64,000 bases of DNA from Streptomyces olivochromogenes. GTDB taxonomy: Bacteria > Actinomycetota > Actinomycetes > Streptomycetales > Streptomycetaceae. The stretch lies in NCBI RefSeq assembly GCF_001514115.1, contig NZ_KQ948455.1:420709-484708 (forward strand), in the 5' to 3' direction. Shown in pieces: positions 34,953-43,737 of this stretch (position 1 is the first letter of the stretch; each line of letters starts with the position of its first letter). A model generated the notes under the pieces. The model was not told the origin of the DNA and searched no databases. It saw nothing but the letters and a program-made list of their open reading frames with translations. Both the position numbers and the translations under genes were made by a program.

Positions 34953-35792
34953 GTGGCGGATACGGCGCTGGTGTTGGGCGGGGGCGGCCTGACCGCGTAC
35001 GCATGGCAGGTCGGCATGCTGGCGGGGCTGGCCGACGCGGGGCTGGACCTCGGCGGCGCTGACGTGCTCGCCGGCACGTCGGCCGGCTCGCTGCTCGCCG
35101 TGGAACTGGCCGCAGGAGCGGCGCCCGCCGACTTGTACGAGGTACAGGTCGCCCGGAAGCGAGCCATGATGGAGGTGGACTTCACCTTCTTCATGACGGT
35201 CAAGTACCTGTGGGCGGCGCTCGGTTCGCGCGATCCGGCGACCGTGGTCAAGCGGCTGGGCCGGCTCTCCCTGAACGTGCGCGATGTGACGGAGGCCGAC
35301 CTCTTCGACGCGATCCGCCCTCAACTGCCGGTTCAGGACTGGCCGAAGCGGCCCGTGCGGCTGTTCGCGGTGGATGCGCTCACCGGTGAACCGACCGGCT
35401 TCAGCGCCGACAGCGGCGTCGACCTGGTGACGGCGATGTCGGCCACGTGTGCACTGCCACCGCTGTTCCCGCCGATCACGATCGGGGCGGGCCGCTGGAT
35501 GGACGGGGGCGTACGCTCCACGACCAATGCCGACTTGGCGCACGACAGCCGACGGGTTGTGGTCCTGGCCCCGATCCCCGACGTGCCGGGCGCGACCCAG
35601 AGCGCCTTCGATCAGGTGGCCTCCCTCGAGGCGGGCGGTACCCGGGCCGCCCTGCTGGTCCCGGACCGAGCGGCCCGCCGCGCCTTCGGCCGCAAGCCTC
35701 TGGACGCGTCCCGCATTCCGGGCGCGGCCCAGGCGGGCCTACGCCAGGCGGCCGAGTACGCCGAAGAGGTCCGAGCCGTCTGGCACGGCTGA
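34953..35792 (+). CDS. patatin-like phospholipase
   Basis: 279-residue patatin-fold lipid acyl hydrolase with a Ser-Asp dyad. The oxyanion loop is LVLGGGGLTAYAWQVG (residues 6-21), the nucleophile lies in GTSAGS (about 43-48) and the catalytic Asp in WMDGGVRS near residue 184. GTG 34953 is chosen for its spacing from GGGGAGG; an in-frame GTG two codons earlier is possible. No signal peptide, so probably cytoplasmic. Preceded by the paired dyads described separately, which implies regulated expression. Confidence 0.85.
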   Translation: MADTALVLGGGGLTAYAWQVGMLAGLADAGLDLGGADVLAGTSAGSLLAVELAAGAAPADLYEVQVARKRAMMEVDFTFFMTVKYLWAALGSRDPATVVKRLGRLSLNVRDVTEADLFDAIRPQLPVQDWPKRPVRLFAVDALTGEPTGFSADSGVDLVTAMSATCALPPLFPPITIGAGRWMDGGVRSTTNADLAHDSRRVVVLAPIPDVPGATQSAFDQVASLEAGGTRAALLVPDRAARRAFGRKPLDASRIPGAAQAGLRQAAEYAEEVRAVWHG

Positions 35793-36251
35793 GCCTCGAC
35801 GGAGTTCGAGATCCGGGTCGGGAGACTGCGATCACTCGAAGCCAACTGGGGCTCGGAGCCGCACGATTGCGGAACGTGGAAGCCGAGCCGGGTGCCACAC
35901 CCACTGAACTCACCGCGACCGTACGGGAGTTATCACCTCGGCCACGTCGCCACACCTCTCCGCCACCCCACCTCCCCTACGACGGTGACGCCTCGTCGCG
36001 AAGGCATGTGACCCCACGATCCCTGGCCCCGTGTCGCTGTGTTTCCGGTCGCTGCACGGGCGCCCCGGGCATAGGCTGGGCGTACCGAATGCGGCCATGC
36101 GGCCGCCGACGAGACCACTTTGTCGCCGGTGGCTGTCTGGCCACGGCATGAGTCGGCGGTGCGGCTCGCTTCCGTGGCAGCCGTGCTCCACGCCGACATT
36201 CCCCAGCAGGCTTCTCGCCGCTGCTGTTTTCTGTGCGACCAGGGAGTCGCG
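35793..36251. other. 459-base gap without recognised gene
   Basis: I see no ORF with convincing coding character on either strand. Overlapping ORFs are shadows of composition. The right end carries an AGGGAG ribosome site for the CAP gene; its promoter is probably within the last 150 bases, but no clear -35/-10 pair stands out. Confidence 0.5.
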
Positions 36252-36776
36252 ATGAAGAACTCCACTCTGCTGCACCGTCGCGCCGCGACCATCGTCGCGG
36301 CGGCGCTGTTGACCGGTGGCACGATACTGACGACGGGTGTTTCCGCCCTGACGACGGGTGCTTCCGCGACCGTCTCCGAGGTCAGCCCCTCCGATCAACA
36401 AGCCATCGTCTCCGAGACCAACAGTGTGCGCCAACAGGCCGGCCAGTCACCATTGACCTGGGACGACTCGCTCGCCAAGGCAGCCCAGGACTGGGCCGAC
36501 AACCCGGAATCCACCGCGGGCGGCAGCCTGCACCACGGCCCGATGAGCAACGCCGCCGAAAACATATCCTCCTCTTCGGCGACCCAGGCCACGGGGCAAT
36601 GGGCCGCGGAGAAGAGCGCCTACGACGCCGACCCCAACCACGACACCGACAGCCCCGGTTACAAGAAGTGGGGTCACTACTACAACATGATCAGCGAGAG
36701 GTACGGGAAGATCGGCTGCGGCACCAAGAGCGGCGTTCCCACCGGCTCGATCACGGTGTGCCAGTACGCGCCCTGA
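36252..36776 (+). CDS. secreted CAP-domain protein
   Basis: 174 residues with a signal peptide (about 1-40: basic start, hydrophobic ATIVAAALLTGGTIL, Ala-Ser-Ala cleavage site) and a CAP/SCP/PR-1 domain: IVSETNSVRQQAGQSPLTWDDSLAKAAQDWA, then the metal-site His region SLHHGPMSNAAENIS, and HYYNMISERYGKIGCG near the C-terminus. Two Cys in the last 30 residues could form a disulphide. Function of bacterial CAP proteins is mostly unknown. ATG 36252 follows AGGGAG. Confidence 0.85.
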   Translation: MKNSTLLHRRAATIVAAALLTGGTILTTGVSALTTGASATVSEVSPSDQQAIVSETNSVRQQAGQSPLTWDDSLAKAAQDWADNPESTAGGSLHHGPMSNAAENISSSSATQATGQWAAEKSAYDADPNHDTDSPGYKKWGHYYNMISERYGKIGCGTKSGVPTGSITVCQYAP

Positions 36777-36938
36777 CGCTGTGTGCGGCAGTCGTGAAGA
36801 CACATGTCGCCCAGATTCAGTGCTCGCGGAGGCCGCCGCATTCAGCCGGGTAAAGACCACCATTCTTGACCTGCCCCGGAGGGTGGCGGTGAACGCGGTC
36901 GCCGACGGCTGAGGGGATCGGCCTCGCATGTCGCGGTG

Positions 36939-37715
36939 TTACGCGATGTGCGGATTGCCGTTCGAGGCGCCGAGGCCTCCATCGACGCGGATATGAGCCC
37001 CGTTCACGTAACTCGCCGCCGAACCGGCCAGAAACGTGATGACGGAAGCCGCCTCGGCAGGCTCGCCGAAGCGTTGCATGGGTACACGGTTGAGCGCGGC
37101 GGCGACGATCTCATCGTTCTGCAGGAATCCCGCAGTCATGTCTGTGGAGATCATGCTGGGATGGACGGCGTTCACCCGCACGCCTTCCGCGCCGTGGTCG
37201 AGCGCCATCGCGTTGGTCAGGTTGGTCACCGCGCCCTTGGCGGCGTCGTAGGCGGCCAGGCCCCAGTCACCGCCGAGCCCGGATACCGAACCGACATTGA
37301 CGATGCTGCCGCCCACGGCACGCAGATGCGGAAGTGCGGCCCTGGAGGCGAAGAAGACTCCGTCGAGATCGGTGGACATGACACGTCGCCAGCCCGTCGC
37401 ATCGATGTCGGACACGGTGCCCAACGGCTCGCACGTCGCGGCATTGTTGACCAGAGTGTCCAACCGGCCGTGGTCGTGAGCCACGGCATCCACCAGCCTG
37501 GTGATCTCTTCCTCGTCCGAGACGTCACCGACCCGGGCGATCAGGGTCGAGCCCGTTGGCGCGTCGGACACCACTTTGTCCAGCTTCGCCCGTGTCCGGC
37601 CGATGACCACCACCGTGGCGCCCTCGGCGGCGAAGCGGTGAGCGGTGGCCGCGCCGATGCCCGATCCGCCGCCGGTGACGATGACGACCTTGCCCGTGAA
37701 CTTGTCCTCAGCCAT
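36939..37715 (-). CDS. short-chain dehydrogenase/reductase
   Basis: 258-residue NAD(P)-dependent SDR. Cofactor motif TGGGSGIG near residues 13-20, NNAA near 88, and the catalytic YxxxK in YDAAKGAV near 156, preceded by the catalytic Ser in VGSVSGLGG. C-terminal FLAGSAASYVNGAHIRVDGG is standard for classical SDRs. Start ATG 37715 is preferred over an upstream alternative (MRSWGFPMAEDK). The substrate is unknown. An ECF sigma remnant lies just upstream. Confidence 0.9.
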   Translation of the reverse strand: MAEDKFTGKVVIVTGGGSGIGAATAHRFAAEGATVVVIGRTRAKLDKVVSDAPTGSTLIARVGDVSDEEEITRLVDAVAHDHGRLDTLVNNAATCEPLGTVSDIDATGWRRVMSTDLDGVFFASRAALPHLRAVGGSIVNVGSVSGLGGDWGLAAYDAAKGAVTNLTNAMALDHGAEGVRVNAVHPSMISTDMTAGFLQNDEIVAAALNRVPMQRFGEPAEAASVITFLAGSAASYVNGAHIRVDGGLGASNGNPHIA

Positions 37716-37800
37716 CGGAAATCCCCAACTCCTCATGCACGAAAAAGATGTCGTCGCCCGTGCGTCGGCACGGGCGGAAGAAGCGAACGTTCGCGAACAG

Positions 37801-37917
37801 TGGTCGGCTCGCCATCAGCCATGGCCGGACCGCGGTAGGGACCCGCAGGTCCCCGACCCTGCTCACGGCCAACAGCGCGGCGTCCTGGACGGCGTCCTCC
37901 GCGTCCGTCGGCCGGCC
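37801..37917 (-). pseudogene. ECF sigma factor fragment (region 2)
   Basis: Reading the minus strand from 37917 in one frame gives GRPTDAEDAVQDAALLAVSR followed by VGDLRVPTAVRPWLMASRP, which resembles region 2 of Streptomyces ECF sigma factors. No start, region 4 or C-terminal SnoaL-like domain follows; the frame runs on into unrelated sequence before the SDR start. Probably a decayed gene. The rest of the gap (37716-38069) contains nothing else I recognise. Confidence 0.45.
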
Positions 37918-38069
37918 GAGGGCCGAGCGCGACGGCCGTCATCTCAGCGCGATGCCGGACCGCCGTGCCCCGGACTGGGCATGCCAGAGGGAACAGCAGC
38001 CGGGTTCCTCCGACATCCGCACCGGCCGCAACGGGGCGAGCCGAGCGACCCCGGGCCGGGCGGCAGGGG

Positions 38070-38486
38070 TTACGGCAGGGCGCCGGTCTGACGCAGCAGG
38101 TTCACCGTGTCGGCGACGGCCCAGTGCTCGAACAGCTGCCCGTCCCGGTAGCGGAAGAGGTCCATCACCCTGAATTCGACCCGAGTGCCCGACGGCGGGA
38201 TGCCGAACCACGAGCCGGTGTGCGTGGCGCGGAAAACCTTGTGGGTGGCTACGAGATCTCCGTCGCCGACGCAGTGCAGGACCTCGACCCGCAGGTTGGA
38301 GAAGGCCTCGTGCAGGGCCGCCATGGTCTCGCGCACCCCGTCCCTGTCATCACGCTGTCCCGGCTCGACGGTGTGGTTTCGGAAGCCGGGATGGACGAGC
38401 TCGTCGATCAGGCCGAGGTGTCCCTTCTCCTGCACCTGCTCGACGAAGTACCGCATGTGGTCCGCGTGGGAATCCTGTCCCGTCAC
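38070..38486 (-). CDS. SnoaL-like/ester cyclase-family protein
   Basis: 138-residue NTF2-like cone-fold protein: YFVEQVQEKGHLGLIDELVHPGFRNH, then REAMAAL-like helix (RETMAALHEAFSNLRVEVLH), ending FRVMDLFRYRDGQLFEHWAVADTVNLLRQTGAL. That order is typical of SnoaL-like polyketide cyclase relatives, many of which have no known function. GTG 38486 is taken for its ribosome-like AAAGGCGG; an ATG seven codons upstream is possible. Divergent from the XRE-cupin regulator at 38612, which may control it. Confidence 0.75.
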   Translation of the reverse strand: MTGQDSHADHMRYFVEQVQEKGHLGLIDELVHPGFRNHTVEPGQRDDRDGVRETMAALHEAFSNLRVEVLHCVGDGDLVATHKVFRATHTGSWFGIPPSGTRVEFRVMDLFRYRDGQLFEHWAVADTVNLLRQTGALP

Positions 38487-38611
38487 GCCGCCACCGCCTT
38501 TCTGCATGCGACCGTTGACCGTTGTGACAGGCCGTGATCCGGCCCGTGTGAGAGTCCACCGCAGCGCACATCGCGGTCCACGAAGATGCGGAAACTGCAA
38601 AACTGCCGGCC

Positions 38612-39259
38612 ATGGCAACCCTCTCGGCGATCCCCCAGCGCCATCAGATAGCGCAACTGCTCCCGGAGATCGGCCCCCGGATGCGCGTGCTTCGCCGGGC
38701 CGCCGGGCTGACGCTGCAGCAGGTGGCCGCTCTGACCGGCATCGGCGTATCCACGCTCTCGCGCTTGGAAGGCGGGCGGCGTCAGCCCTCGCTCGACCTG
38801 CTGGTCCCGCTGGCCGCCGTCTACGGGACTCCCCTCGAACAAATGGTCTCGGTGGTGGAGCACGCGGGGGAGCCACCGGTCGTGCACTCGCCGCGACGGC
38901 GCCGCGGTATCGACGCGCAACGGCTCTCCCACCACACAGGCGGTATCCAGGCGTACCGGCTCATCCTGCCCCCGCACGAAACGCCCGATCAACGCCGTCA
39001 CGACGGCTACGCGTGGATGTGTGTCCTGGCCGGCGAGGTCCAGCTCGCCCTGGCCGACACCAGCCTCGATCTCGGTCCCGGCGACGCGGCCGAACTGGAC
39101 ACCCAGATTCCCCATTGGTTCGGCGCAGCCGGCGAAAAGCCGGCCGAAGTGCTCTACCTGGCAGGCGGCGACGGACTCCGCGTCCGCCTGCAGACCCGTG
39201 CGACGAGCCGCCCGGCCGATCCGCTCCCGCCCACGAACGAGAGATCGCCGCGGCAGTAA
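38612..39259 (+). CDS. XRE-family regulator with cupin domain
   Basis: 215 residues: helix-turn-helix of the XRE/Cro type at about 18-75 (RMRVLRRAAGLTLQQVAALTGIGVSTLSRLEGGRRQPSL), then a cupin sensor domain (about 100-185) with the HDGYAWMCVLAGEVQLAL and DLGPGDAAELDTQIPHWFG strands. Members bind small ligands and usually regulate a neighbouring gene. Here the divergent SnoaL-like gene is the obvious target. Confidence 0.85.
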   Translation: MATLSAIPQRHQIAQLLPEIGPRMRVLRRAAGLTLQQVAALTGIGVSTLSRLEGGRRQPSLDLLVPLAAVYGTPLEQMVSVVEHAGEPPVVHSPRRRRGIDAQRLSHHTGGIQAYRLILPPHETPDQRRHDGYAWMCVLAGEVQLALADTSLDLGPGDAAELDTQIPHWFGAAGEKPAEVLYLAGGDGLRVRLQTRATSRPADPLPPTNERSPRQ

Positions 39260-39389
39260 TAAAGCTGCGCACCAGCCTCACCGACCTGCGATCGGCATCG
39301 TCGGCGTGGAGCCGACGCGTGCCACGGGAACAGCGGCACCGTCCACCACGCATGTCCCAGCACCCCTGCCCGCTGCAGCCCCCTCGCCG

Positions 39390-40035
39390 ATCTGGCCAAG
39401 GCCCGTGCAGTGCTGGACTCGCTGAAACTCAAGCTCGATCGCACGGCCGCGGCAGCCGAAACCGTGCGGCGTAAACGGCGGACGCTCGTCAACGCCGCCA
39501 ATTGCGCGGTCGACCTGGGGGAGCTGCGCGAAAACCCGATCACAGCCGCCCGCCGGCAGAAACCGAAGGTCTCCGGCGCCGACCGCGAGCACGCCGGTAG
39601 CCGCCCACGTAGGAAACGGCCGCCAGGAGATTGCGAGCCTGCTCAGGGTCCGCGATCTCTTCGCTGCGATGTACTTCGGCGGTCTCCGGCCGGCTGAAGC
39701 GACCGGCCTCGTCGAGACGGACTTGGTTCTGCCTCCCCAGGGCCGGGGATCAGCTCTGCTCCACCGAACGCGGCCGTCGGTCGGAAGGCAATGGACGGAC
39801 TCGGGGGAGACCCAAGACGACCACGGTCTGAAGAACCGGCCCGCTGAGGACGTCCGGCGTGGCAGGAGGCCCGGCTCCTGGCCCTTCCACCGGCCGTCGT
39901 GACGCCGCCGCTCGCGAGCCGCCCGCACGACCTTCGTCACTCGGCGGTGTCGACGTGGCTCAACGCCGGCGTCGACCCTACCGAGGTGGCCGAGCGCGCC
40001 GGCAATAGCGTCGAGGTCTCCGTACCCACCGGCCT
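39390..40035 (+). pseudogene. tyrosine integrase remnant (frameshifted)
   Basis: Three frames together read as a Streptomyces phage-type tyrosine recombinase. The core-binding part (about 39390-39580) gives LKLDRTAAAAETVRRKRRTL and ELRENPITAARRQKPKV. The catalytic part in another frame (39669-39840) gives MYFGGLRPAEATGL (first catalytic Arg) and DSGETQDDHGLKNRPAEDVR. A third frame (39890-40020) gives RPHDLRHSAVSTWLNAGVDP (HxLRH box). The tyrosine end is lost. It marks an older integrated element beside the tRNA-like fragments at 41.4 kb. Confidence 0.85.
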
Positions 40036-40040
40036 CCCAT

Positions 40041-40097
40041 CCGCCCTCGGTCTGCGCCACCGCCCTCGGTCTGCGCCACCGCCCTCGGCCTGCGCCA
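40041..40097. repeat. three 19-bp tandem repeats
   Basis: Three adjacent copies of CCGCCCTCGGTCTGCGCCA (third with one change) begin at the point where integrase homology ends, so the repeat probably formed at the decay breakpoint. Confidence 0.85.
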
Positions 40098-40249
40098 CCG
40101 CCGCTGGTGCGCCCGCCGGCGTGCGGCCGCGCATACCCGCTGGGACGCGTCGAAAGTCATGGCTGTCGCGTCGATACCCGGCTGCCGGTCCTGCCTTTGC
40201 CGCGAATGACAGGTTGCGACCTCGCGGAAAACTGCTCACTGTTGCTTAA

Positions 40250-40267
40250 AGTGATCAATTGATCACT
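40250..40267. promoter_or_regulatory. 18-bp perfect palindrome AGTGATCAATTGATCACT
   Basis: A perfect 18-base palindrome lies 20 bases upstream of the start codon of the beta-helix protein and just before its GGAGAAG ribosome site. It is AT-rich compared with its surroundings. A protein-binding operator is likely; MarR or GntR-like regulators bind sites of this type. Confidence 0.6.
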
Positions 40268-40287
40268 CAATGCGATCTGGAGAAGAG

Positions 40288-41271
40288 ATGCTCAGACGTC
40301 AACTCAGCGCTGTGGCCTTGGCTATGCCGATTGTGGCTGTGCTCGGCATGGGAAGCGTGGCAAACGCGGAACCCCAGGTATCCATCCCGTGTGATGTCAA
40401 CGCGCTCAACAACGCGATCGTCGCCGCGAACAACAACACCGGACCGCACACCATCCGGCTCGCGACCAAATGCGTCTACAACGTCACCACTCCAGCGTCG
40501 ACCGGAGGGCTCGGCGCCAACGCCCTGCCGCAGATCACGGGCACCGTCACCCTGCTGGGTCACAACACCACCATCCGACGGGACCCCGACGCCTCCGATG
40601 CCTTCCGCATCGCGGAGATCGACGGCCCCAATGGGCGCCTGACCGTCGACGGTGTCACGGCGACCGGTGGCGGTTACCTCGAATACGCCGGCACCTACCT
40701 GCCCACCGACGGAGCGACGCTCATCCTCCGGCACAGCACGGTCACCAACAGCACGGCGAACCAAGGGGGCGCCATTTACGTCAACCAGGGCAGCACCCTC
40801 GAAGTCCATGACAGCGTCCTGCGGGACAGCGCGGCACAGCGGGGAGGCGCCATCTACAACGATCCGCGCAGCACCACCCTGCTCGACAACACCAAAGTGG
40901 AGCGGAATCAGGCTACGCAACTTGGGGGTGGCATCTTCACCGCCGGGGCCTCTCTCACCATCAAGAAGTCGTACATCGGCGCCAATCGCGCCTTCGAGCA
41001 GGGCGGCGGAATCTACAACGACCGCGCCCCGATGGACATCTCCTCGACGACCATCGCCGACAATCGTGCCGGCCAGTTGGGTGGCGGTATCGCCAATTAC
41101 GGCAGCAGTACGCTCACGAAAACAGTGGTGCAGCACAACAGTGCGCTCAACGGCGGCGGTATCTGGCAAGCGCCGTCCCCAAGCGTCCTGAACCTCGTCA
41201 ACAGCCGGATCGTCGACAACACCCCCAACAACTGCCGGCCCATCAGCTCGGTGCCCCGCTGTACGTCCTGA
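40288..41271 (+). CDS. secreted right-handed beta-helix protein
   Basis: 327 residues: signal peptide (MLRRQLSAVALAMPIVAVLG through VANAEP) then a parallel beta-helix made of repeats such as GGAIYVNQGSTLEVHDSVLRDS and GGGIYNDRAPMDISSTTIADN, like the GG[A/G]I motif of Pmp-type repeats. Cys pairs occur near the N- and C-termini. Probably an extracellular adhesin-like or polysaccharide-interacting protein; no catalytic residues of pectate lyases are evident. Starts at ATG 40288. Confidence 0.8.
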   Translation: MLRRQLSAVALAMPIVAVLGMGSVANAEPQVSIPCDVNALNNAIVAANNNTGPHTIRLATKCVYNVTTPASTGGLGANALPQITGTVTLLGHNTTIRRDPDASDAFRIAEIDGPNGRLTVDGVTATGGGYLEYAGTYLPTDGATLILRHSTVTNSTANQGGAIYVNQGSTLEVHDSVLRDSAAQRGGAIYNDPRSTTLLDNTKVERNQATQLGGGIFTAGASLTIKKSYIGANRAFEQGGGIYNDRAPMDISSTTIADNRAGQLGGGIANYGSSTLTKTVVQHNSALNGGGIWQAPSPSVLNLVNSRIVDNTPNNCRPISSVPRCTS

Positions 41272-41328
41272 CCGCGGAGCGGGTCCCCGACGTAGAGCCG
41301 CCTCGGGCTTCTTACGCCTGCACATACG

Positions 41329-41372
41329 CGAAGACCCCGGCCTCAGCGTTTCCGCTGGTGACGGGGTCTTCG
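41329..41372 (-). terminator. hairpin terminator following tRNA-like fragment
   Basis: Arms CGAAGACCCCG (41329-41339) and CGGGGTCTTCG (41362-41372) are perfectly complementary with a 22-base loop. On the minus strand it sits about 20 bases beyond the tRNA-like 3' end at 41389. It looks like the terminator of the original tRNA gene. It also faces the end of the beta-helix gene. Confidence 0.75.
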
Positions 41373-41388
41373 GGCACCTCACACAGGG

Positions 41389-41432
41389 TGTCCCAGGCAG
41401 GATTCGAACCTGCCCACTCGGCTCCGGAGGGC
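41389..41432 (-). other. tRNA-Arg-like 3' fragment, putative att site 1
   Basis: On the minus strand: a CTCCGGA segment like the anticodon loop of tRNA-Arg(CCG), then a perfect T-arm (GCAGG TTCGAAT CCTGC) and acceptor-like CTGGGACAC. No 5' half of a tRNA follows upstream, and the anticodon stem does not pair, so this is not a working tRNA. 37 bases (41396-41432) recur with three mismatches at 43746-43782. Confidence 0.75.
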
Positions 41433-41698
41433 AAGCCGTTCACGTCGCAGTTCCGCCCTTTGAACTGCAAGAACGTCGCCGCATGGACTCGGGGGAGGCG
41501 CGTTCACCCGCTACTCACTCGGAGAGACTCCGAGGAGCCCTACCGCCTCGGTATGTGGCCTGCGTGCGTCGTTCGTCCCTCAACTTTGTGCCCCGTGGCT
41601 CGAACAGCGCTCTACCTACCACTGTTTTACCCCGTCACCCTGTCAAGAGGGACTAGCACCACAACTGGCTGAGTGTGGGGAGCGCTTGGGGGTGGCTG

Positions 41699-42250
41699 GT
41701 GGCCTACGTTCCTATTCTGAAGGGCAAAGCGGGCGAGTTTCTGGCGCTGGGACACGTCACAGCGGAGGTGCAGGCTCAGCTCCGTTCCGTGATGGAGATC
41801 GTGCCGGACTTGGAGCTCCGGGACTTGCTGGAGACCTTCTGCGAGCACGCGATGGAGCACGTGCCAGACGGCATGATTCTCACAGTTGACTGTGGCGCGT
41901 TGCCTCCCGTCCGCGTGCTCAGAGGGGACGTGGGTCGGCCCCTTGTAAGAGTTGGCGAGTCTCTGGGGCTCCGGGGCGTCGCCATGTGCCCAGTCTTCAG
42001 GTGCTCCGACACTGATGAAGGGTTGGCAGAGGTGGCAGCGGTTTCCGCGGTCCACCTGCGCGGGGCATGCCTGTGTATATCTGCGGCGGAGGACCTCGGC
42101 GATTCGATCCCCTGCGGAGATCAGATGCGGGACCTTCTTCGAGCAGTACGGCTGGCTCCAGACGAAGTCGATCTGCTGGTCGATGCCGGCCCAGTGCACT
42201 CGGATCGGGCCAGGGAACTCCCGGCCGAAGCGACCACTGAAGCCCTGTGA
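41699..42250 (+). CDS. beta-family protein, probably truncated
   Basis: 183 residues beginning VAYVPILKGKAGEFLALGHV and MEIVPDL, the characteristic start of the T4 beta-protein family (YVPxLKGKxGEF, then xExVP), which is common on mobile elements. Family members are about 350 residues, so this one lacks the C-terminal half; the frame ends about 100 bases before the convergent gene. Start at GTG 41699 is inferred from family alignment; a GTG at 41675 is in frame. Function unknown; possibly inactive. Confidence 0.55.
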   Translation: MAYVPILKGKAGEFLALGHVTAEVQAQLRSVMEIVPDLELRDLLETFCEHAMEHVPDGMILTVDCGALPPVRVLRGDVGRPLVRVGESLGLRGVAMCPVFRCSDTDEGLAEVAAVSAVHLRGACLCISAAEDLGDSIPCGDQMRDLLRAVRLAPDEVDLLVDAGPVHSDRARELPAEATTEAL

Positions 42251-42350
42251 TCACGGTTTGGTCCGTCGCCCCCAGTCCACTCCTATGGCTGAGTACGTCC
42301 AGCGTGGGAAGCGACTGGACCGATCTTCTCGCCGAGACGTTTTCGGCGTC

Positions 42351-43367
42351 TCATCGGGCAGGTCGTTCGGGGATCTTCGGAAGAACCTTCTCGGCGATGT
42401 CGAGGAGAGCGCTGTCGTTCGGGAGGGCTCCGGACGTGCTCCACACGGTGATTTCGCAGTAGCCGCCTCGGTCATTACGGTCCAGGGCCACGGACAGCGT
42501 CCTGGCCAGGGGGCCTTCTTCGACCGGTCCGCCGGATCCGCCACTCCCGAGATTGATCTCGAACTTCATGGTGTGATCCGAAAAGAGGACCGCGGGCCGA
42601 CCGAGAACCGTAAGCGTCTTGATGTCCCTCTCATTCCCGAACTTCATCAGCTTCACGTACTGGTGGGTCGTCAGCTCGTTGTAAGTGGCCGAGACATTCA
42701 CGGTGTACGTCTCGAACGTGACCTCGACCTCCGGTTGGGCGACCTTCCCATCAGTCAGAGGAGCGGTGTTGTTGTTGCTGGAAACAGTGGTCGCGGTCTC
42801 TTCAGGCGTTCCAAGGAGCTTGGCCAGGTCCGGCCGGTTGAGCGCCTTGCACAGCTCTTCACCGGTCACAGGCTGGGGCGTGTCCGTGTAGGCCTTCGGA
42901 AGCTCCTCGTGCGTCTCGTCCGAACACGAGGCAGGCTTCGGGGTGTTGTCGTCGGACGGCATGAAGCGGGGGCCCAGCCACAGCGTGGCCGCGAGTGCCC
43001 CGAACACTGCCACGGCCGCGAAGGCCTGGCCCCATGCGTTGTGCTCCTTCTCCGGAGTGTTCGGGCTGGGACGCGGCCCGGCCCCGGCCTGGGGCTGGGC
43101 CTGGGCCTGAGGCTGGGTGGCAGCATCGACTGCCGCCCCGTCTGCGGAGGCTGTCGGACTCGGGTTCCGGCGTGCGCGCAGGGCCCGGATCACCGCGTAG
43201 ACGCGTATTGCGGTGAACACGAGGAACACCACGCCGAGACCGGCCGCGACCCGATCGTGATCGCGGACGGCGAGATACATGATGCGTACGCCGAGAACAG
43301 ACCCGACCGCGATGAGCAGGGGCTCACGGACCCAGAACGGCAGGAGACGGAGGAGGAAACCGAGCAT
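42351..43367 (-). CDS. DUF6215-like membrane protein
   Basis: 338 residues. Two N-terminal membrane segments (about 12-32 and 38-58), a Pro/Gln/Ala-rich loop (~67-105), a third membrane segment (~112-132) and an extracytoplasmic domain of about 200 residues containing CKALNRPDLAKLLGTPEETA, VEVTFETYTVNVSATYNEL and GGYCEITVWSTSG. This resembles DUF6215 proteins of Streptomyces, whose function is unknown. It sits between the two tRNA-like fragments, inside the 2.35-kb segment. ATG 43367 taken. Confidence 0.65.
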   Translation of the reverse strand: MLGFLLRLLPFWVREPLLIAVGSVLGVRIMYLAVRDHDRVAAGLGVVFLVFTAIRVYAVIRALRARRNPSPTASADGAAVDAATQPQAQAQPQAGAGPRPSPNTPEKEHNAWGQAFAAVAVFGALAATLWLGPRFMPSDDNTPKPASCSDETHEELPKAYTDTPQPVTGEELCKALNRPDLAKLLGTPEETATTVSSNNNTAPLTDGKVAQPEVEVTFETYTVNVSATYNELTTHQYVKLMKFGNERDIKTLTVLGRPAVLFSDHTMKFEINLGSGGSGGPVEEGPLARTLSVALDRNDRGGYCEITVWSTSGALPNDSALLDIAEKVLPKIPERPAR

Positions 43368-43650
43368 CTGGCGATCTCACCAGGACAAGATCACATTCGC
43401 CATGATGGAAGCCACAATTCCGGGCACGTGCAGGGCCTGCCGAAGCAAAAGACGCCAAGCCGACGATCCCGAGATCGGCTATCGGGACGACAGCGGGTGC
43501 CAGGGCTGAGCCAAAGCTGCCTGATGTTCTGGACCACCCCACTGCCCTGAGCCCGCACACCCACGGCACGCCCGTGCCCCGCTGTCCGCTACCGGCCAGG
43601 TTCCTGAAACCCACTCGCTGCTCACTCGCGATCAGTGCGTAACCATGACA

Positions 43651-43685
43651 AAGAGCCGGGCCCAGTAGGACTGGATCCGGCTCTT
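43651..43685 (-). terminator. hairpin terminator after second tRNA-like fragment
   Basis: Arms AAGAGCCGG (43651-43659) and CCGGCTCTT (43677-43685) with a 17-base loop, about 50 bases beyond the second tRNA-like 3' end on the minus strand. The same order (tRNA 3' fragment then hairpin) is seen at the first site. Confidence 0.7.
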
Positions 43686-43737
43686 AATGTCTGGCACTTC
43701 GGCTGGTCAGCGGGTCGATCACGCTGGTCCGGCCTCT

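Noticed and set aside
39278..40060. 260-residue minus-strand ORF
   Set aside because: It is antisense to the integrase remnant, whose homology is clear on the plus strand.
41389..41470. Working tRNA-Arg gene on the minus strand
   Set aside because: T-arm and anticodon-loop-like sequence are present, but the 5' acceptor strand and D-arm are missing and the anticodon stem does not pair; the same holds at 43738.
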